From NCBI RefSeq assembly GCF_004210375.1, contig NC_134834.1, positions 155,949,290 through 156,013,289 of the forward strand: a DNA stretch of 64,000 bases, in the 5' to 3' direction. The notes beneath the pieces were generated by a model that was not told the DNA's origin, searched no databases, and saw only the letters and a list, made by a program, of their open reading frames with translations. The stretch comes from Tachypleus tridentatus. Its lineage: Eukaryota > Arthropoda > Merostomata > Xiphosura > Limulidae. The position numbers and the translations under genes were made by a program. Shown in pieces: positions 35,401 through 46,391 of this stretch (positions are counted from its first letter, which is position 1; each line of letters begins with the position of its first letter).

Positions 35401-38400
35401 TCATAGAGATTGCTGGTGCATAGGAAGGCTGTGTTTCTCTTCTACTAATAGAGGGCTTTTGATGTATAAAAACATCATTATGAGGTAGAAAAAATCACAA
35501 GAAATCTCACGAGTTTCGGTAGGGGTTGCATGAAATCTAATGGCACCTGAATCATATGTACAGGAAGGTAACTTTCTGTGTTAAGAGGTGAGTATCTATT
35601 AGAAATACATTTGCAGATAAGGAATATTCTTAACATTCAAAATTTAATTTTTTTGAAAAGTATGAAAAATTAATTTTATCTGAAACTTTGACATTGTTTT
35701 GATATTAAATGTTGCTCTCAGCAACTGGAAATTCCAAATTTAGATTATAATAAATTCACTCATTTTACATACATTGCACTAATGTACCATATGAAGTAGT
35801 TAATTTTATTTTTGTTACTGCAATATGTGTGCTTATAGGTTGCAGCCACACAAATCCAACACCACATTTTCATGTACTGTCTAGAGCAGTAAACATCCTA
35901 AGGCTAACACTATTCTGGACTGCTAGTGATCTGTTTACTGATTTAGCCACATTGTAAAACTAATATTCCACAGGGATACCATAATTCAACAGTTGCTTCA
36001 CAAATAAAACTCTGTATTCTAAACATACAATAGTTGAATGACTAAGTTATTGTTAAAGAAATAAATGTTACAATTAATACAATGTGACACAAAGATTATT
36101 GGCATGCAAATGATAGAGATTGTGGATTGCAAGAATAAGATATAATCTCGGACAGTGTGGTGAGGAAGTACAGAAAAAAAAATGATGTACACATTTATAT
36201 TATGGTAAAAAAACAAACAAAAAACATTTAATGTTAATAGCATTTTTAAAATTCATTATTGGAGTATATTTACATTTGACTAAATGTAATGATAGCTGTA
36301 ATAATACATAAAAATATTTTATTTATACCTCTAGCAACTTGGAAAGCTGTTACCATTGAAGGACGATCTTCAATTGCCATTTTTGAATATGGTGTGGTAA
36401 AAGAGGAGGGAGAAGAGATCAGCAGTGAAACAACAGAGACAAATAAGGTAATCTATACATTAAGAATTGTTGTAGTACTGGATGATACTATACGGCATGC
36501 CTGCTACCCCCCTAGTTAATAAGTAAAGTTTTAAAAACTACTGTGTTTTTAAGATAATCCAGTTTGGATGCAGAGTTGATCATGTAGTATTTTACTTTCT
36601 TGCAGGGAAAATAGCAAGTTACATCCAAAAATGGAAAGGTGTCTTTCCTGTCATTGAATCAGATAACTGTCAGGGACACCTTTGTCCTAGTGCTCAATTA
36701 CCACCATATATTGATTTTAAATGTAAGGTGTGTTTCGTGTGCAAACTTGGCTTTGTTCGTATATTTTGTTTTTGTATGTTAAAAAAAAGCCAGTTTTGGC
36801 CCCTGCTACACAGAATTAGACTGATATATAGTTAAGATAGTTTTTAAAACTTTTCTTTTAACTATTAAATCTCTTAACTTTTAGGCAAATTTTCCATTCT
36901 ACATAGTTTCAGACCTTATATTTCAATGTATAGAAACTTTGAAGTGTAATGTTTAGTAATTTTTAACTTTAATACTGAATTTACGGGCCTGGCATGGCCA
37001 AGCGTGTTAAGGTGTTGAACTCATAATCTGAGGATCGCGGGTTTGCATTCCCGTTGCGCCAAACATGCTCATCCTTTCAGCTGTGGGGGCGTTATAATGT
37101 TATGGTCAATACTATTTTTGTTTGGTAAAAGAGTAGCCCTAGAGTTTGTGGTGGGTGGTGATGACTAGCTGCCTTCCCTCTAGTCTTACACTGCTAAATT
37201 AGGGACGGCTAGCATAGATAGCCCTCGAGTAGCTTTGTGCAAAATAAAAAAATACTGGATTTGATACCAGCAATTTATAGTTAAGTTTGCTTTGCTTGAG
37301 TAACGATAACATAACTTTGTGTGACATGTTTTGGTTCAGTTTTGAGTCTTGGACCTTCTTCATTCAGATGTAGTTTTGTTTTAGCATTTATATCTGTAAC
37401 TTTTTAGTTTTCTCTTAATTTTTTTCTTTAGTTTTTAGGTTAACTTGTAAGGGGAAAGCCCTAAACTGGTAGGAGAATTTATGAAAAGTATTTTCAAACA
37501 TCTCTAACCAATTCTACACACATATACCACTAAACACTTGTTTTTTTTGTCATTGTATTGTGATTAGTTTGTTCCTTGTTCCTGTATAAGTGTTGAGTCA
37601 GGTTCTTTCTCAGTTGAAGATAGGGAGATCATTATGGTCCATAGTTTCCATTATACTCCAAAGAGTTTGCACCCAGAAGAAGAAAGGTCCACTTTTGAAA
37701 GCACTCAGGTTATAGGGGATTTATAATTTTGTTTCAATGTTTCTTGAACCTACTTGTTTTTCTGACATTATGAATACTCCAGAGTCTGATGTTTTTCAAA
37801 CTCTCAGTTAGCAGATGTAAGTAACTACTCTGTTGGGAATGCCACACTATGAAATTTTCTTATTATAGCAATATTATTAAATGTACATGCAATACATTTA
37901 GACAGTGTAAAAAATGTAAGAATCATTTTTCTAATTTGTTTGTCTATAGTTTAATCAATGCTGAAAGTGTTTGTCATAACTGTAGCCCTTTCTCTATTTG
38001 ATACAAATTCATGATCTAGCCTGTGACATTTCTTGACCTATTATATGAACTACATAATTTGGACTAAAGATTTTTTTTAGATTTATTAAATAGAATATGA
38101 TCATCACTGTGATATCTACAAAACCTAAGTATTGCAGATGATACTGAGGTGTATGAAAGTATTTATACTCTTGCTATGTTTTGAGTATCATAAATAATTG
38201 ATTGTCATAATTGCTCAACATTCTAGAGTATGACATCAACACTGCCATTTGTGAGAGATTTGTGTATATAATAGTTTGATGGGAAAATTACACTCATATT
38301 TCTAATAACAAGAGAGTCTAAGTAGTACATTTGATATCATAAAATCCATTTTTAATATATTGGCTTTGAGTATCACGTATGATACTTAAACATGTCAGTC

Positions 38401-41400
38401 AAAACACTTGTATCAATTTTGATTGTCAAAACAGTGAAAGGATTAAGAAGGTCAGTGTGAGAAAAACCTTATCACAGATGTAAACAAGAAGATTTGATCT
38501 ATTTCAGTTTTGATCTGAATTGTGATATCCAGTAATTTTGTTGCTTCTAGAGACCATTTTGTATATTATGCACTTTTAGGATTTCTTTTACAAGAAGATG
38601 CTTGCTATAAAAAGTATCAATGTAGAATATTGTTTGTTTATCTGGTTTGAAGTTATAATTAAGAAATGGTGCTAAAATCAGTTTTATAAATGGTGTATTT
38701 TAAAGTTACAAAGGGTCTGGGAAGATTAAATCATGCTTTTACAACTATTTTCAGATCTAGTAGACACATGTGCTAAACCTAACTACAGCTTGTCCTGAGA
38801 AATTGGAGCTACACAAGTGTCTCAATCCATGCTTCTGTTACTTGCATTTTTTTTTCTATTCCTCAGCTTTTCTTCAAATAATTATACAATGTACAATAAT
38901 TTACATGTTTTGAAGAAATTGTTGCTCAAAATTGATATTAATTAAACAGTTAAGGTGTTGAATTGTTTTGGTTTTTTTTACCAATGATCTGATATGTATT
39001 CATATTGTAAGTTGGCTGGTTCAGTCTTAGCCTTGCCAGTTTTAATTTTAGCTGTTAAGACAAGAATACAAAATATTTGTAGCTTTGCTAAGTTTATTTA
39101 ATTAGTGATTAAAAATATAGTATGCAAAAACACACAAAATACACTTTAAAAGTTTGTAAATATTTCACTTAACTTCAGTTGTCACCAACTGTTCTATGCT
39201 ACATGGTGGGCATCCTAAATCCCAGATGCTTGTTCAGGTTGTGTTTGGATATCACCCATTTACACATTGCCCTCTTCCCTAAGGATAATTGGTATCTTCA
39301 GTCTTATATACACTTCAATATGTAGCATGTGAATAACCAATCATCAGCTTAGAATGTTCTCCTAGTAGTTGTATTAGCCATTTTAATCTGTGTAAAGGCT
39401 TCCACATTCTTTCAAACCATGATTTCAAGAAGGTAGGTTGCATCTTTAATCAGTTTGAAATTTCATATTTTTTTAAACCTAAATATAGTGGAACCCCTCT
39501 AAGTAGCCACCCCTCAGATTCAGTCACCCCTTGAAAGCAGTCATTCAATCACAGTCCTTTTTTTTTTTTGTTTACATATCCCTAATTTTGTTGAGTGGAA
39601 CCCCTCTAATCAGGCCAGTTTGTCTCTCCCAAAGGTGGCTGCTTTAGAGGGGTTCCACTGTACATCTCAGTTACTATGTTTAATAAATTATTGTGGAGTT
39701 CTGCAGCATCGGTATAGTTATTTATAATTTTTGTGGCTATTCAACTGTACATATAAAACCTTAATAAAAATTGTTTGATAACTTCCATGTGCAAAATTTA
39801 AAAATGCTTAACAACCTATGTCCAGCACCAACTGAGTTCAAAGGTCATAACTAGAAGAGATAATTGTTTACTTCTTTATTTATTATTCTATATTTTAAGA
39901 AAAATAAGTTTAATAATTTATTTCTAAATAGTTATATATAATGTATAATCATTGAAATGTTACTGTATATTACAAAATACTAATCCATTAAAACCCAGCC
40001 AAGACAGGGAAGACTAAAGGTTAGGTTTATATTATAGGATATATAACATGAGTGAACAACCATATCAGTACAAGTTATGTAATGCTAGTTAGGCATGACT
40101 GGAAGGTCAATATAATAAAAAAAATAATTTATAGCATTATGAAACTTAAGCTACTTTGACTAAAATTTGTATTTTTGTATTATAATATGTAGTCATTCTA
40201 TGATGGAAAAAACATAATTTATATTTATTTTGTGTATTTTGTATGACAGTTATAAGGTTGGTTAAGTGACAAACCCCACACAGTTAGAGTATAGAAAATA
40301 ACATAAAATATAAAGTCTTGCCAAAAATAAATGTTAGAAATGTATTTAAGAGGTTTTAGAGATTACACAAATAATATTTGAGATTTTGTGGATGAAGAAT
40401 AGCTTTTTTTTTATCATAACATGATATTACTTTCCTCTCAGACTAGTAACAAAACAGATTTGATATTTTTACAACTAAATTCTTAAAAAAATATTTCATT
40501 AAAAAATTTGATTTTTTGGGTGCAAAAGAATTGTAATTTTTACTCAAATTTTAGTCTACCAAAATTTTGTGAAGATAACGTGCAGTATCAAAAGTTATAG
40601 TTCAAACACTTAGCATGTGCAAATGTGTAGGCAAACTTGTGTATTAAACTGAGCCTATTTTGAAATGATTAAACAGTGGGGTAAATAAAGAGATATACTT
40701 ATGTCTTGATTCTATACAGTTTCTGTTGTTTGTAATTTTTTGCCTTCTGCAGACCAGTGAAGATAATCAAGGAGGCACCTTTATATAGTTATTTACTTTC
40801 ACAGCCACGAGTGCATATTAATGATCACAAGATATCAACAACCACTTGATAGTATTGCCTAAGTGTCTCTGGTTCCACCTGAGCCTAAACATGCACACTA
40901 ATTGGTTGAAATGAGAAAAAAGAAAATAAACAAACTGGCACAAAATTAGGAACTTGTTTGGCAACTGCAACACTGTTCCTGAAAAATTATGAAGACAGCT
41001 GAATCTACCATTAAAGTTTTAAAAACAAAGCTTGATTTAGGGCTCAAAGAATGTAAAAATAGTTCTTGACTTCTAAAAGTTCAGAACTGCTCAAGTTTCA
41101 AGTACTATGTAGTAGAGCTTTATGCACAAATGAAATGGGAGAAAATACTAGGCACCACAATGAAATCTTTAGTTGCCAAGGTGGCCTGGCACCTGGGATT
41201 TGTTGAAGCCTAAATTAAACACTGTGCAATCATTAGCCCTTTGTTAAATATTAAATATTTGTTAAATAGAGTATGTGCTGGCAAAGACAAACATTCCATA
41301 AAATTCTACTGCTCATTTCATTTCAAGCAGAATTTGAAAAACTCATTCCAGTTGCTCCACTACTTAGCTAGATATCGGGTCTAGAATATATGTTTTATCA

Positions 41401-44400
41401 TTAGTTTTTAATTTTTTACCAAGTCTTAAATTCTAAAATGTGATTTTGAATGTGCATTTCATTGATATGCTTCTTACAGTTTTTAATTTGTCAGTGTTAG
41501 TAGAGGTACACTAAAGATTTATCAACTGTAGTAGATAAAGTTATGAAATACTTTATAAAAAGCATTTAGGTAAATAAAGTACCGGTATTAATCTGTTCGT
41601 TATCATTAGTAATTCCATTAAATGTAAAGAGAAAATTAAATAATTTAATGATAAAAAGAAAAAAGTTTTTCATCACTTTCAAGACCTTTTAACTAATTTT
41701 TTTGTTATCCAAGTTGCCATCTAAAATTAAAACTACTAAAAATACCACTGTTGCACATTATTGTTTTCCAGTTATTTGTTAATATCTTATTATTTTAATT
41801 AAAGTATATATGAAAATAAGATGGTTATTTTTAGTAGGAAGTACAGACAAAATTTCACTGAGGCAACCAAAAACAAGTTTCCTCAGTGATACCACTAGTT
41901 ATGTTATTTTTCATTATAATATGTTAATGCATTCTTTGTTTTTCAGAACACTTGTGTCAGAGGGGAAACTGAGCTCCCTGATGTGTCAGAAGAAGATGAG
42001 GTTATTTCTGAATTCAGTGAAAGTGCTGGTGATGATCTGTATTGTTCAAAAGATAATGTTTTGAGTGTGAAAAAAGAAATTGAACTTCAAGAAGAATTGC
42101 AAGAAGTTGATTCTGGGTTAAAAGGTACATGTTGTTAATTAAAATACCTCCTTGAGGATTTGATATATTTACACTAGTTGAATAAAGAGAGTTCTTCACA
42201 AGGTAGGAGTAATGTAAAATTCAGAAAACATAACTACATGATACAGGATTAATTTCAGGGTACTTAGATCCTTTTTTGTCTGATGGCTAATACTTCTGCT
42301 ATAGAGTCTTCTAATAGAAGTTTAAAATACACACTGGGAGAAAACTACTTTATTAGCTGGATTGCATTGGTTACAGAAATGTTAGAGGGCTTTTACTTTT
42401 TAAAATCAGTGTATTTGTAGTGAAAAACCACACTGCCTTACCCCATTAAAAAGTAAATTAAGTAGTATTTAATCATCATAAATTTTAAACAATGGTGATA
42501 TATTTAACCTATGCTTTTCACTAAACTGCAGAGAGAGAACAGTGGAAAATCCACAGCAGTGATATTGTAGAGCTCAAGCAGTCATCTGCAAAGCCAGATG
42601 ATCATTTTAATTTTGTAAATACAAATAACTTGTATGTTCCAAAAATGTGGTTAAAGTCCTGATGAAACGACTCTTCCAATCTGACTTTTATAACTTTACC
42701 TTCCAAATTCACGTACTAGATATACTTTTTCTTTACTAATTATACCCAGTAATTCACCATTTTAAATGTATCCTAACACTATAAATGCTATTCTGTAACC
42801 TCCATTCTTGTTTCTGGACTCCATACAAAATCATTCTGTATTTTATCTTGCACCATGTACTCTTTGCAAATTTTCTTTCTGTACATTGATTTTACTTTAA
42901 ACATATCTTTTGTTAGTCTATCATGATGCCACATTTAATACTACATAGTTTTTCTTTGCTATTCTTGTCATTGTCCAATACTCTTTGAAATATCATGTGA
43001 ATGTGTTCAGACAATATCCAATTTCAGAGAATGTTTGTTTAATGAAACACAAACTTTATGTAAGCAAAACAACAGTACATTCCATCTTGAAGTTCTTTCA
43101 GTTTAAGATGTGTAGTTGTTTTTTCAAGAAGCATCTCACACAAATACAACAAATATAAGAATTCACCCCCTCCAAACAAAACAAAGGAAAATAACATAAA
43201 ATAGCTTATTATTTATAAGAACTTATGGTACCCCATATAGAAGTATTATACTACCTTGCACTTCACTGTTTTACTCATTTAACTTCAGTAGAGGCTTGTT
43301 GATCAACAGGCATTCAAGAGTTTAGAATATTAATCCATTTTCATATAATTATTGTTTGCTAATAAAAAATTATGGAGCACAATTGCTTATAAAATTTAAA
43401 CAAATGAATTACACTATTTGATCTGTCACTCTTTTGGTCAGTAAATGTTTGGACTATTACTTAATCTACATTCATATTATAATTACTGAGTGATTACTTA
43501 AATATTAAGAAGTGCAGTTGCTTACAAAGTTAATAATAAATGGACTTTACAACCTTATTATAAATTAATAGATTTAACAGAAGTGATATGTTTGTAGGGT
43601 CAAAGAAATAAATATCTTTACTACTACATTCTAATTAGTTGTTAACATTATACATAACTAGCGAGGAAATGCTTTGTGTATCTAATGGAAATGCTTTGTA
43701 TATCTAATGGAAATACTTTTTTTTTGCTTGTAGCATTCTTTGTTTTCCTTTTTCAAACTAGTGCTAAAGCAAATTGTATAATTTTAACATTCCTTCATCC
43801 AGTTTTAGTTCATTTTTGTATATCTTAATTGAAAAGTATGTTATATGTGTATATTTGTTATAAAAGTGTAATGACAGTAAATTCAGAATATCATTATGAG
43901 AATTTGTATTTTAGTTGAGACAAAAGTATCAAATCATGAGCTTGTACATTATTAAACTGTTGAAATTTACAACATGACCTGTGTTACATATTATAATTTA
44001 TTTTCAGGCAAGTCTCTGATTTATTATATTATGTATGTTACATATTATGATCTTAAATAGCCAGAAATTTTAATTTTAATTTAAAAGTTAATTAAATGTT
44101 AACATATATCAAATTTATGATAGCTGCCAACAAGATTGATGCACACAATTTTCTTTCTTAACACAAATATATTTTAATACACAAACAACAATACATACAG
44201 GTAAAAAGCAGCTGGTATGGGTAGAGAAGGCACTATGTAGAAGAGCGAACAGTTTTACAAATTTACAGACAATACCAAGTCTTGTATCTGGTCTAGAACT
44301 GAATATTTTAATGACTGTCCAGGTCCATGATGAGCAAATTAATTTTGAGTTGATATTGTTACACCTCCCTTAAGCTAGGTTTACTTCACACTACTTATGA

Positions 44401-46391
44401 GTTAAATTTTTACTGATTAAGATATTTGATGGCCTTGTAGAAATACTAATGCTCGAAATTAATGCAATGAAGTTGAATTGTTTGTAATGTTTGAAACGTT
44501 TCTGGTGAAATTCTGCAGTTTTCTGATTAATAAGTATTAATCACAATTACAACTTCCAAGGCTTATAGTATACTGACTGTAGCTAACTTATAATAATAAC
44601 TGTCTCTTGGAGCATTGGTTTTATACACCAATCATGCAAGATTCTCACACTTTCAACAATGTTTGAAGACATGCTAGCATTTTCTTAAATATTGTTGATT
44701 CTTACTCTTGAGAATCTTCTACAAATCTATAGAACAGGCAAGACTTGCTCAGTACACATCCAACAATACTGAAACTCATGTAGGTATTAAAATAAATGTA
44801 TAGTGGTAAATCCTGAAACCTATTTTGTACTTGTGCTGTTGAAGATTACTTCTGTTATTTCTTATGTTTTTGTTTTAGTCATAACTGCTGTAGAGTTCAT
44901 TTGTTTTTCTATGCTAGAGTATTAACATTGTTTTTTTTAACTTTCATTGCTTGTGTGACAAAATATTAGAGTAAAAATTCTATACCTTTTACTTGTTATT
45001 CTTCAGAAATTTTATGTACATATTTACTAAACTTGTTCCTAGTTTTGTGGTGCAAGAATGATGTTTTATAAAACATACATGTCTATGAGTATGTTCTTCC
45101 TTGTGTGATACATGTCTTTTGTTTTTTATGAGAATAAAATTGAATTGATGCTGTCCGTCAGTATAAACAGTGTTTGTATATACGGTTTTAAGAGTTAGTT
45201 CATTAAATAATTACAAATTTTATTAGTGCAGTTATGAAATTCATGTGTGATGTTTTATTTGATTATTATTATAACTTCTTATCTTTTATAGATCCAATGA
45301 ACTTTGTAAATAGCCAGTGTGGAAAACAGTTACTTGTGGATCAGACTCCATATACAGAAAAAAGCAACACTCGGAAACCCAGCAGTGATGGTGTGTCTTT
45401 GAAAACATTTATAAGACAAGATAACCTAAAAAAATGTCCTGTTCCCTATGTTAGAGATAAACCATACAGTTGTTTTGTATGTGATCAAAAATATGGCAGT
45501 AAAGATCAACTTGAAATACATGTGAGGGTACACGTGGAGCAAAAGCAATACAGTTGTGTAGCTTGTGGAAAAAACTTTAAAAGTAATAGTAACCTAAAAT
45601 TGCACAAGAGAACACACACTGGGGAAAAGCCATACAGTTGTATTGTGTGTGGGAAAGAATTTGGAACAAGCAGTAACCTAAAATCGCATGAGAAGACGCA
45701 TACTGGAGAGAAGCCATATACTTGTGTAGTGTGTGGCAAAGAATTTTTAACAAATTGTCACCTAAAAAGGCACTTGAGGACACACACTGGAGAGAAACCT
45801 TATAGTTGTATTGTGTGTGGGAAAGAATTTGGTAGTATTAGTAACCTAAAATCACATGAAAAGGTACACACTGGAGAGAAACCATACAGTTGTGTAGTCT
45901 GTAGCAAAAAATTTAGAAGTAATAGTAACCTAAAATTGCATGAGAGAATACATACTGGTGAGAAACTGTACAGTTGTTTAGTGTGTGGAAAAGAAATTGG
46001 AACATATAGTAACTTAAAATCACATGAAAAGATACACACTGGAGAGAAACCATACAGTTGTGTAGTTTGTGGCCATCAGTTTAGAAGTAATAGTAACCTA
46101 AAATTACACGAGAAGGTACATACTGGTGAGAAACCATACAGTTGCATTGTATGTGACAAAGAATTTAGTAGCAGTAGTGACCTGAAAAAACATCAGCGTA
46201 TACACACTGGAGAGAAACCTTACAACTGTGTTGTGTGTGGCAAAAAATTTGCAACAAATAGTAATTTAAAAGAACATCTGAAGATACACACTGGTGTAAA
46301 ACCCTACAAATGTGTAATGTGTGACAAAGTATTTGGAAGCAGTAGTAATCTGAAAAAACATGAAAAAGTACATACTGGAATAAAACAGTAA
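23298..46391 (+). CDS. C2H2 zinc-finger protein, eleven fingers, four coding exons (whole gene)
   Basis: Probable nuclear DNA-binding transcription factor. Exons 23298-23409, 36335-36447, 41947-42124 and 45292-46391 have GT-AG borders and matching phases and sum to 1503 nt (500 aa plus stop). Residues 1-134 form an acidic, Ser/Glu-rich region with no KRAB, BTB, ZAD or SCAN domain that I can see. From about residue 188 there are eleven fingers of the form C-X2-C-X12-H-X3-H joined by TGEKP-type linkers. The ATG at 23298 has a good context (AACCATGG). The introns (12.9, 5.5 and 3.2 kb) are loaded with transposons. The fingers resemble expanded metazoan finger families, so orthology cannot be named from sequence alone. 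Confidence 0.9.
24065..25960 (-). pseudogene. hAT-class transposase relic of the ZMYM1-like/DUF4371 type
   Basis: The minus strand from 25835 to 25545 reads LLELLPKYDHVIADHLHHIK, then SQNEIFKLLAEALTGRILDK. This is the region of ZMYM1-like proteins (hAT-derived, DUF4371) where a dormant strand precedes the RNase-H-like catalytic core. Decayed pieces continue down to the frame 24730-24332 (LLPDNVISLLQEL). Stops and shifts are frequent. A CAGGGCTGG at 24065-24073 may be one terminus; the opposite end was not found. Confidence 0.55.
26943..29008 (-). mobile_element. hAT element with inverted termini and perfect 8-bp target duplication
   Basis: The duplication ATCTAGAT is present at 26935-26942 and 29009-29016. 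Termini are CAGAGGGCACCAAACT on the left and, inverted, CAGGAGTCACCAAACT on the right; similarity continues inward through GGCC and GGATTA-like blocks. The total length is 2066 bp. The coding remnant is on the minus strand (about 28463 to 27300). It sits inside intron 1 of the zinc-finger gene in the opposite orientation. Confidence 0.93.
27300..28463 (-). pseudogene. hAT transposase (GTF2IRD2/Charlie-like) lacking its catalytic core
   Basis: ATG at 28463 (MAAFKRRKVDSECCAFNEEW). A BED-type finger follows (CVICTKIVVVLKEYNLQCHY and ETKH). One frame then continues with TGA at 28127-28125 and TAG at 27782-27780, through ECMMEAANELC, SISLSATSIVRR and directly into SDPTWLSKLSFLVDVTSHMN and LNLKLQGK. 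In the family these two parts are separated by the RNase-H-like core with the catalytic Asp residues, so an in-frame deletion has removed it. Below 27670 the C-terminal dimerisation region survives only in pieces. Not functional as a transposase. Confidence 0.85.
29885..30835 (+). repeat. Solo LTR with 4-bp target duplication
   Basis: Begins TGTAACAGATTT and ends ATACATAGCA, flanked by GTAT at 29881-29884 and 30836-30839. It aligns with the LTR copies at 52069 and 59548 along its length (CAAGTCC/GTCCCAC block, TATAAACC..GGAAACTATAAC, AACATT..TGAATTACTT-like block, and GATAAATTATAAT end). TG...CA ends and a 4-bp duplication fit a Ty3/gypsy-class element reduced to one LTR by recombination. Confidence 0.88.
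31100..33900. other. Pyrimidine-rich block, possible eroded DIRS-like retroelement
   Basis: The plus strand is strongly C/T-biased (many TTC, CTT, TCC runs) and less AT-rich than the rest of the intron. This explains long stop-poor plus frames such as 32780-33157, 33051-33425 and 33377-33784, which are hydrophobic and low-complexity. Near 32220-32430 the translation loosely follows the DIRS reverse transcriptase/RNase H junction (a MSPLS block, then AWWNP), but the match is weak. No split or inverted terminal repeats were found. Confidence 0.3.
34857..34973 (+). repeat. SINE family C with target duplication
   Basis: Head AGTTCAGCAGTAAGTCTATG, B-box-like GTTCAATTCCCCTCGG, tail GATGTAGCTTTGCTATAAG. 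It is flanked by ACCTCTTAT at 34848-34856 and 34974-34982 (perfect 9 bp). Confidence 0.85.
36335..36447 (+). CDS. Zinc-finger gene, second coding exon
   Basis: Acceptor ATACCTCTAG ends at 36334 and donor GTAATC starts at 36448; 113 nt, phase 1 in and phase 0 out. It encodes TWKAVTIEGRSSIAIFEYGV, followed by VKEEGEEISSETTETNK, an acidic segment without a recognised domain. The frame through the exon is uniquely open and matches both neighbouring exons. Confidence 0.8.
36983..37250 (+). repeat. SINE family A inserted in intron 2, with target duplication
   Basis: Complete copy from GGGCCTGGCATGGCC to TTTGTGCAAAATAAAAAA. Flanks are AATACTGAATTT (36971-36982) and AATACTGGATTT (37251-37262), 12 bp with one mismatch. 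Confidence 0.93.
39486..39660. mobile_element. Short Tc1/mariner- or pogo-type MITE, TA-flanked
   Basis: The 175-bp element has inverted ends AGTGGAACCCCTCTAAGTAG / complement of CTGCTTTAGAGGGGTTCCAC and TA on each side (39484-39485, 39661-39662). The ends resemble the CAGTGGAACC-type termini of pogo/mariner elements. A third copy of the terminal motif, in direct orientation, lies inside at about 39595. There is no coding sequence. Confidence 0.82.
41947..42124 (+). CDS. Zinc-finger gene, third coding exon
   Basis: Acceptor GTTTTTCAG ends at 41946 and donor GTACAT starts at 42125; 178 nt, phase 0 in and phase 1 out. It encodes a strongly acidic stretch (ELPDVSEEDEVISEFSESAG..., then VKKEIELQEELQEVD). 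VKKEIE resembles a sumoylation consensus (hydrophobic-Lys-X-Glu), which is common next to zinc fingers and is an inference here. Confidence 0.85.
42532..42662 (+). CDS. Candidate alternative last exon giving a finger-less isoform
   Basis: A pyrimidine-rich tract and acceptor (CTTTTCACTAAACTGCAG) end at 42531. The next 131 nt are open in exactly the phase left by exon 3 and end at TGA (42660-42662), encoding EREQWKIHSSDIVELKQSSA and 23 further residues. Splicing here instead of to 45292 would give a 177-aa acidic protein with no fingers. Phase match, open frame and acceptor are visible; transcription is inferred. It could also be a dead exon. Confidence 0.5.
43982..44819 (-). repeat. LTR of the dispersed family, minus orientation
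   Basis: The low-coordinate end reads TGTTACATATTATAATTTAT (the complement of the LTR 3' end) and the high end ..TATAGTGGTAAATCCTGAAAC (the complement of the TGTAACGGATTTACC-like start). Internal blocks match the other copies, for example TTCTTAACACAAATATATTT. No clear target duplication. Confidence 0.78.
45292..46391 (+). CDS. Zinc-finger gene, last exon with eleven C2H2 fingers
   Basis: The acceptor ATCTTTTATAG ends at 45291; the phase-1 junction makes GAT (Asp) with the final G of exon 3. After about 53 linker residues come eleven fingers, finger 1 starting YSCFVCDQKYGSKDQLEIHV and finger 11 ending just before TGIKQ-stop. Fingers 3, 5 and 7 share SNLKSHEK helices and 2, 6 and 8 share SNSNLKLH helices, evidence of tandem duplication. 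Asn occupies helix position 3 in eight fingers. Finger 7 has Ile instead of the core Phe (CGKEIG). A longer reading frame extends upstream to 45234 but that part is intron. Confidence 0.95.

Larger units (their letters stand above)
23410..36334 (+). other. Intron 1 of the zinc-finger gene (12.9 kb)
   Basis: Begins GTAAGT and ends ACCTCTAG. It holds a ZMYM1-like hAT relic (24065-25960), a hAT element with target duplication (26943-29008), a solo LTR (29885-30835), a pyrimidine-rich block (31100-33900) and a SINE C (34857-34973). The remaining stretches (23416-24064, 25961-26942, 29017-29880, 34000-34850, 34990-36330) are AT-rich with nothing recognised. Confidence 0.75.
36448..41946 (+). other. 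Intron 2 of the zinc-finger gene (5.5 kb)
   Basis: GTAATC to TTTTTCAG. It contains a SINE A (36983-37250) and a TIR-bearing MITE (39486-39660). The other parts (37263-39480 and 39663-41940) are AT-rich with no exon-like frame or recognised repeat. Confidence 0.7.
42125..45291 (+). other. Intron 3 of the zinc-finger gene (3.2 kb)
   Basis: GTACAT to TTTTATAG. It contains the candidate alternative last exon (42532-42662) and an LTR copy on the minus strand (43982-44819). Otherwise it is AT-rich without recognised features. Confidence 0.7.

Noticed and set aside
45234-45291. In-frame upstream extension of the last zinc-finger exon (ATG at 45234)
   Set aside because: It encodes a low-complexity YYYNF-type stretch, ends in TTTTATAG, and the phase match with exon 3 at 45292 is exact, so it is intron.
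45506-46039. Minus-strand frames opposite the zinc-finger exon
   Set aside because: Repetitive antisense shadows of the finger array; they repeat with the 84-bp finger period.
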